From assembly GCA_019058135.1 (NCBI GenBank), contig JAHLWE010000031.1, positions 1 through 17,897 of the forward strand: DNA of 17,897 bases. Reading direction: 5' to 3'. The DNA comes from Promethearchaeota archaeon (lineage in GTDB: Archaea; Asgardarchaeota; Lokiarchaeia; Sigyniarchaeales; SOKP01). This document shows positions 14,384-17,897 of the stretch, piece by piece; within the stretch, counting starts at the first letter, position 1; every line of letters begins with the position of its first letter. A program made the position numbers and the translations under genes. The notes beneath the pieces were generated by a model. The model did no database searches. It was given only the letters and a program-made list of their open reading frames with translations, and was not told the DNA's origin.

Positions 14384-14800
14384 TTATTTATCTGCTGGTA
14401 TTTTATCTAAAACTAATATTTTCGAAATTTTTAATAATTTTCCAAGATTTCTGCCACCTTTCTTAATTCTTAGCTTCCGTTTACCGAATCTATTTTTTTT
14501 TATCACCATATGCACAGTTGAATTAGTCCCATTTGAAAAATACAGTAAGTCTCCAGGATCTGCCATTAATTCTAAATCAAAATTTTCTAATCTACTTCTA
14601 TCTATTTTATAATCTCCGTCTTTTGCAGTTAAATTTAACCAAAAGTAATAATCTTCCTCAACTTGAAGACCTAAATTAACAACTCCCTCAAAAGAATTAA
14701 GTAATTTAGCATTTTTTGGATTTTTCCTTTTATCTTCTATTAATGCGTTGATAACTCCACTAAATGTTATAAATAAATTTTTTTTATCAGATTCTTCCAT
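14384..14800 (-). CDS. Small protein with a possible SCP2-like fold
   Basis: This 138-aa protein has no signal peptide, TM segment or cysteine. After a helical N-terminus (LFITFSGVINALIEDKRKNPKNAKLL) comes a beta-rich stretch (FEGVVNLGLQVEEDYYFWLNLTAKDGDYKI), then ELMADPGDLLYFSNGTNSTVHMVIKKN and a basic tail (GKRKLRIKKGGRNLGKLLKISKIL). The order strand-strand-'aDpGDLL.f.nGt'-basic strand-'GxNLGKLLKIS' parallels SCP2 domains, where a GKL-type lipid-tunnel helix ends the fold; hence a distant SCP2-like lipid-binding protein is plausible but unproven. The start is ATG, with AAGGT about 11 nt upstream and an A10 run between them. It is divergent from the alcohol dehydrogenase gene. Confidence 0.55.
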   Translation of the reverse strand: MEESDKKNLFITFSGVINALIEDKRKNPKNAKLLNSFEGVVNLGLQVEEDYYFWLNLTAKDGDYKIDRSRLENFDLELMADPGDLLYFSNGTNSTVHMVIKKNRFGKRKLRIKKGGRNLGKLLKISKILVLDKIPADK

Positions 14801-14940
14801 TTTTTTTTTTACCTTAAATTTCTATATATCTTAGAATTTTATAATTGTAATATAAAATCTATTAATCCTTAATTATCATAAATAATTAAATATTATTTGT
14901 TTTAAAAATTAAATAAAATTAATTAAGAGGTAAAATAAAA

Positions 14941-16140
14941 ATGTGGTATTTTTTCAGTCCAAATATTGTCTACGGTGAAGATGCTCTTGATTTTTTAGAA
15001 AAGATTCCTGGAAATAAATGCTTTATTGTAACTGATGAAGGTCTTGTCAAGCTAGGGTATTTAGATATATTAACTGAAAAGCTAACGAAATTTGGAAAGG
15101 AATTTAAAGTATTTAGCGAAGTAGAATCAGATCCTCATGAAGAAACGGTTTTAAAAGCGAGAGAACATTGTATCTTTTATAAACCAGATATCATAATTGG
15201 ATTTGGAGGTGGTTCTCCAATGGATACTGCCAAAGCAGTTAGAGCTTTATATGAATTTCAAAATATGGTTGTTGATGATCTACATCCATTTAACGATGAG
15301 TTATTTAAATTAGGTCAAAAAACAAAAATGGTAGCAATTCCGACAACTAGTGGAACTGGTGCAGAAACTACATGGGCTGTGGTTATTAATCGTTTTGAAG
15401 ATAACTATTGGAGAAAATTGGAACAAGCTCATAAGGCATTTGCTCCCGATATTGCTATTGTAGATCCAATATTTACGGTTGGAATGCCCCCAAAATTAAC
15501 TGCAGGAACTGGTTTTGACGCAGTTGCTCATTCAATTGAAGGATTATTTTCTGTATGGCGTAATGATTTCAGTGACGCAATGAGTTATAAAGCATTAGAA
15601 CTTATTTTTGAATATCTTCCTAAAGCATATAAAAATCCAAATGATATGGAAGCAAGAGATAAAATGCATCAAGCAGCTACTATGGCAGGCTTAGCATTTG
15701 GAAATTCGCAAGCCAATCTAGGTCATAGCATGGGTCATGCATTGGGTGCAGTATTTCATACTCATCATGGTATAGCAGTTGGACTTTTCTTACCTTATAT
15801 TATGCAATATTGTATAAATGACCCAGATGAAAATGATAAAACAGTTGCAATCTTAGCAAAAAATGCTAAATTATTGAACTTTACAAAATGGGATACCAAT
15901 GATAAAGAAGCTGCAAACATTCTTGTCAAGAAAGTTAAAGAATTACAGAAATTAGTTGATTTTCCTCAATCTTTAAACAAATTAAATATTCCAAAAGAAG
16001 ATTTTGATAAAAACTTAGATCATCTTGTAAGTTTATGTTTTCAGTCAAGTAGTTCTGTAATGTCTCCTAGATCAGCAGGTGGAGAAGCATTTCGAAAATT
16101 ATATACATATGCTTATGAAGGTAAAGATATTGATTTTTAA
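14941..16140 (+). CDS. Iron-dependent alcohol dehydrogenase
   Basis: This 399-aa group III (Fe-dependent) alcohol dehydrogenase interconverts an alcohol and an aldehyde using NAD(P)H. The nucleotide-binding region has IIGFGGGSPMDTAKA (about 86-100) and IPTTSGTGAE (about 135-144). Metal ligands fall on D193 and H197 in GFDAVAHSIEG, H262 in NLGHSMGHALG and H276 in FHTHHG, the spacing expected for this family. The length is typical. The ATG is preceded by AGAGGT about 9 nt upstream. The 3' end lies 22 nt before the aldehyde:ferredoxin oxidoreductase expected start, so the two are very probably one operon. That suggests the aldehyde is shared between them. The specific substrate and the cofactor (NADH or NADPH) cannot be read. 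Confidence 0.93.
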   Translation: MWYFFSPNIVYGEDALDFLEKIPGNKCFIVTDEGLVKLGYLDILTEKLTKFGKEFKVFSEVESDPHEETVLKAREHCIFYKPDIIIGFGGGSPMDTAKAVRALYEFQNMVVDDLHPFNDELFKLGQKTKMVAIPTTSGTGAETTWAVVINRFEDNYWRKLEQAHKAFAPDIAIVDPIFTVGMPPKLTAGTGFDAVAHSIEGLFSVWRNDFSDAMSYKALELIFEYLPKAYKNPNDMEARDKMHQAATMAGLAFGNSQANLGHSMGHALGAVFHTHHGIAVGLFLPYIMQYCINDPDENDKTVAILAKNAKLLNFTKWDTNDKEAANILVKKVKELQKLVDFPQSLNKLNIPKEDFDKNLDHLVSLCFQSSSSVMSPRSAGGEAFRKLYTYAYEGKDIDF

Positions 16141-16162
16141 TTAAATATTGGGGTGTATTAAA

Positions 16163-17897
16163 ATAAAAGGATTTAGAGGTAAATTATTAAAGGTTAATCT
16201 TACAACAAAAGAAATTATTACTGAACCACTAAATGAAGAAATTGCGAAGAATTTCTTAGGAGGTTCTGGCTATGCATGTCGCTATTTATATGATTTAGTT
16301 GATAAGGATACAGATCCACTTTCACCTGAAAGTATTTTGATGATAATGACAGGTCCTCTTTTGGGGACATTCGCCTCTAATACTGGAAGATGGGTAATTT
16401 GTGCGAAATCACCTTATACAGGAATTTGGGGTGAAGCAAATTGCGGTAGCTATTTCGGTGCTGAGGTTAAAAAAGCGGGATATGATGGCTTAATAATTAC
16501 AGGTGCTTCAGATAAGCCTGTATATCTTGAAATTAATGATGATAAGGCTGAAATAAAAGATGCGGACTTTTTATGGGGAAAGGGTATATATGAGACAACT
16601 GAGAAACTCAAAGAAATTTTTGGAGATAAAAAAGCATATGTTGCATGTATTGGACAAGCCGGTGAAAATCTTGTAAAATTTGCTAGTGTAATATCCGAAG
16701 AAAGAGTAGCAGGAAGAACAGGAATGGGCACTATATTGGGTTCCAAGAAGTTGAAAGCAATTATTATCAAGGGAAGTAATACTAAAGTAGATGTTGCAAA
16801 TCCTGATAAATTAAAAGAAGCAATAAATATTACGAAGGAAAGTGTTAAAAATGCTTTTTTTACAACTTTGATGTATGATTTAGGAACATCTAGTGGCGTC
16901 GATATGTATAATGCCCAAGGAGAATTACCAATTAAATATTGGACTCAATCAAATTGGGATGGTGCATTTAACATATCTGGATCAACTATGACTGAAAGGA
17001 TGTTAGTGGGTAAAAGATTTTGTCATTCTTGTGTTATTGGGTGTGGAAGGAAAATTGCTATTAAAGAAGGAAAATATCAAACAGAGGAATGCGAAGGTCC
17101 TGAATATGAAACGATTGCCGGATATGGATCAATGCTTTTGAATGATAATTTAGAGTCAATTGCTCATTTAAATAAAAAATGCAATGATTATGGGATTGAT
17201 ACTATTAGTTCGAGTAGTGTGATTGCTTGTATATTTTATCATTATGATCTTGGTAATATTAAAGTAGAAGATCTTGACGGATTAAAACCAGAATGGGGAA
17301 ATATTGATGTTGCTGAAGAATTATTAGATAAAATAGTATATAGGCAAGGAATTGGTGATCTTTTAGCTGATGGTTCAGATGCAATTGCAAAAAAATTTAA
17401 TATTTCACAAGATGAAATCGCTACAGTTAATGGATTAGAAGTTACATACCATGACCTTCGTTCTTGTTATGGAATGGCAATAGCATATGGAATTGGACCA
17501 AGAGGTCCTTCCCACAATGCATGCGACACCTATATGGTTTTAGTGGGCCTTCCATTTCAAGAAATTGGCATTCAAAATATTGACAAATTCTTAGATAATA
17601 AAGAAATGGCTGAAGTATGTGCTTTAAATCAAGATTATCGGGCGCTCTATAGTTCAATGATAATGTGCTCTTTTTCCAATCCGCCGCCATCTCAAAACGC
17701 TGCTTTAATTGAAAATACAATTGGATTAACATTTGGAATTAAAGAAGTTAAATTATATGGCGAAAGAATTCTCAATATGAAAAGAATGTTTAATATTAAA
17801 ATGGGTTTAACATCAGCGGATGATAGATTGCCGGATATATTGTTAAGGCCATTTGATGACGGCGGTGCAGCAGGTAAAACGCCAAATTTTGAACAAT
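16163..17897 (+). CDS. aor: Aldehyde:ferredoxin oxidoreductase (tungstopterin), 3' end cut by the window
   Basis: The frame is continuous for 578 codons and still open at the last base, so roughly 25-45 C-terminal residues lie outside. The enzyme oxidises aldehydes to acids, reducing ferredoxin, or runs in reverse, with a tungsten bis-pterin cofactor. Seen in order: KGFRGKLLKVNLTT start, TGPLLGTFASNTGRW, NCGSYFGAEVKKAGYDG, IGQAGENLVKFA (pterin-binding region), C287-x2-C290-x3-C294 in RFCHSCVIGCGR plus C502 in IMCSFSN (4Fe-4S ligands), GPEYETIAGYG, GIDTISS and GERILNMKRMFN. The expected start position is ATA (16163-16165), with GGGGTG 8 nt upstream. The only standard alternative in frame is TTG at 16148, which would add five residues; ATT at 16157 is another. 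The coupling with the alcohol dehydrogenase suggests aldehyde metabolism. Confidence 0.93.
   Translation, partial: MKGFRGKLLKVNLTTKEIITEPLNEEIAKNFLGGSGYACRYLYDLVDKDTDPLSPESILMIMTGPLLGTFASNTGRWVICAKSPYTGIWGEANCGSYFGAEVKKAGYDGLIITGASDKPVYLEINDDKAEIKDADFLWGKGIYETTEKLKEIFGDKKAYVACIGQAGENLVKFASVISEERVAGRTGMGTILGSKKLKAIIIKGSNTKVDVANPDKLKEAINITKESVKNAFFTTLMYDLGTSSGVDMYNAQGELPIKYWTQSNWDGAFNISGSTMTERMLVGKRFCHSCVIGCGRKIAIKEGKYQTEECEGPEYETIAGYGSMLLNDNLESIAHLNKKCNDYGIDTISSSSVIACIFYHYDLGNIKVEDLDGLKPEWGNIDVAEELLDKIVYRQGIGDLLADGSDAIAKKFNISQDEIATVNGLEVTYHDLRSCYGMAIAYGIGPRGPSHNACDTYMVLVGLPFQEIGIQNIDKFLDNKEMAEVCALNQDYRALYSSMIMCSFSNPPPSQNAALIENTIGLTFGIKEVKLYGERILNMKRMFNIKMGLTSADDRLPDILLRPFDDGGAAGKTPNFEQ

Noticed and set aside
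16450..17732. Two minus-strand open frames opposite the aldehyde:ferredoxin oxidoreductase
   Set aside because: The plus-strand frame is continuous and full of family motifs; the antisense frames are chance openings.

Overview
The window looks like chromosomal DNA of an AT-rich archaeon. The two phenylalanyl-tRNA synthetase subunits, the phosphopantetheine adenylyltransferase and the DUF1512-type protein are all archaeal in form. T-rich runs follow genes in both orientations, and TATA-like boxes lie about 30 nt upstream of some starts. Very low GC, bacterial-type genes mixed in, SCP2-like lipid-binding proteins and an Fe-alcohol dehydrogenase / aldehyde:ferredoxin oxidoreductase pair fit an Asgard (Lokiarchaeia-like) archaeon. 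That placement is inference; no rRNA or tRNA is present to test it.

Region 1 (1-2460) is untidy accessory DNA. It holds a possible relic of a membrane-protein frame, a GC-rich island resembling the right end of an IS200/IS605-type element (TnpB 3' tail plus omega-RNA end), a secreted NodB-like polysaccharide deacetylase on the minus strand, a second GC-rich island folding into paired hairpins, a clearly broken sugar-phosphate nucleotidyltransferase (RmlA-like), and a small unknown ORF whose natural start is ATG followed at once by TGA. It reads as a decaying cell-surface polysaccharide locus visited by mobile DNA.

Region 2 (2463-8922) is minus-strand housekeeping. A bacterial-type RNase PH lies alone with its own TATA-like box. 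pheS, pheT and pheA (chorismate mutase-prephenate dehydratase) form a tight operon with 14-15 nt gaps, so phenylalanine synthesis and its charging onto tRNA are coupled. Upstream is a 392-nt gap with several consecutive inverted repeats that could be a leader, a 3' UTR or a small RNA. Before it come coaD (CoA synthesis) and a two-TM zinc-ribbon protein as a pair.

Region 3 (9111-14800) holds a membrane-anchored DUF1512-type protein (+), an SCP2 protein (-), pyruvate phosphate dikinase (+), a Vps29/YfcE-like metallophosphoesterase (+) and a second, more divergent SCP2-like protein (-). Convergent gaps carry T-runs on both strands.

Region 4 (14941-17897) is a plus-strand pair: an iron-dependent alcohol dehydrogenase and a tungsten/molybdopterin aldehyde:ferredoxin oxidoreductase that runs off the window. 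Together they could interconvert acid, aldehyde and alcohol with ferredoxin and NAD(P)H. The oxidoreductase has no ATG or GTG at its expected start.
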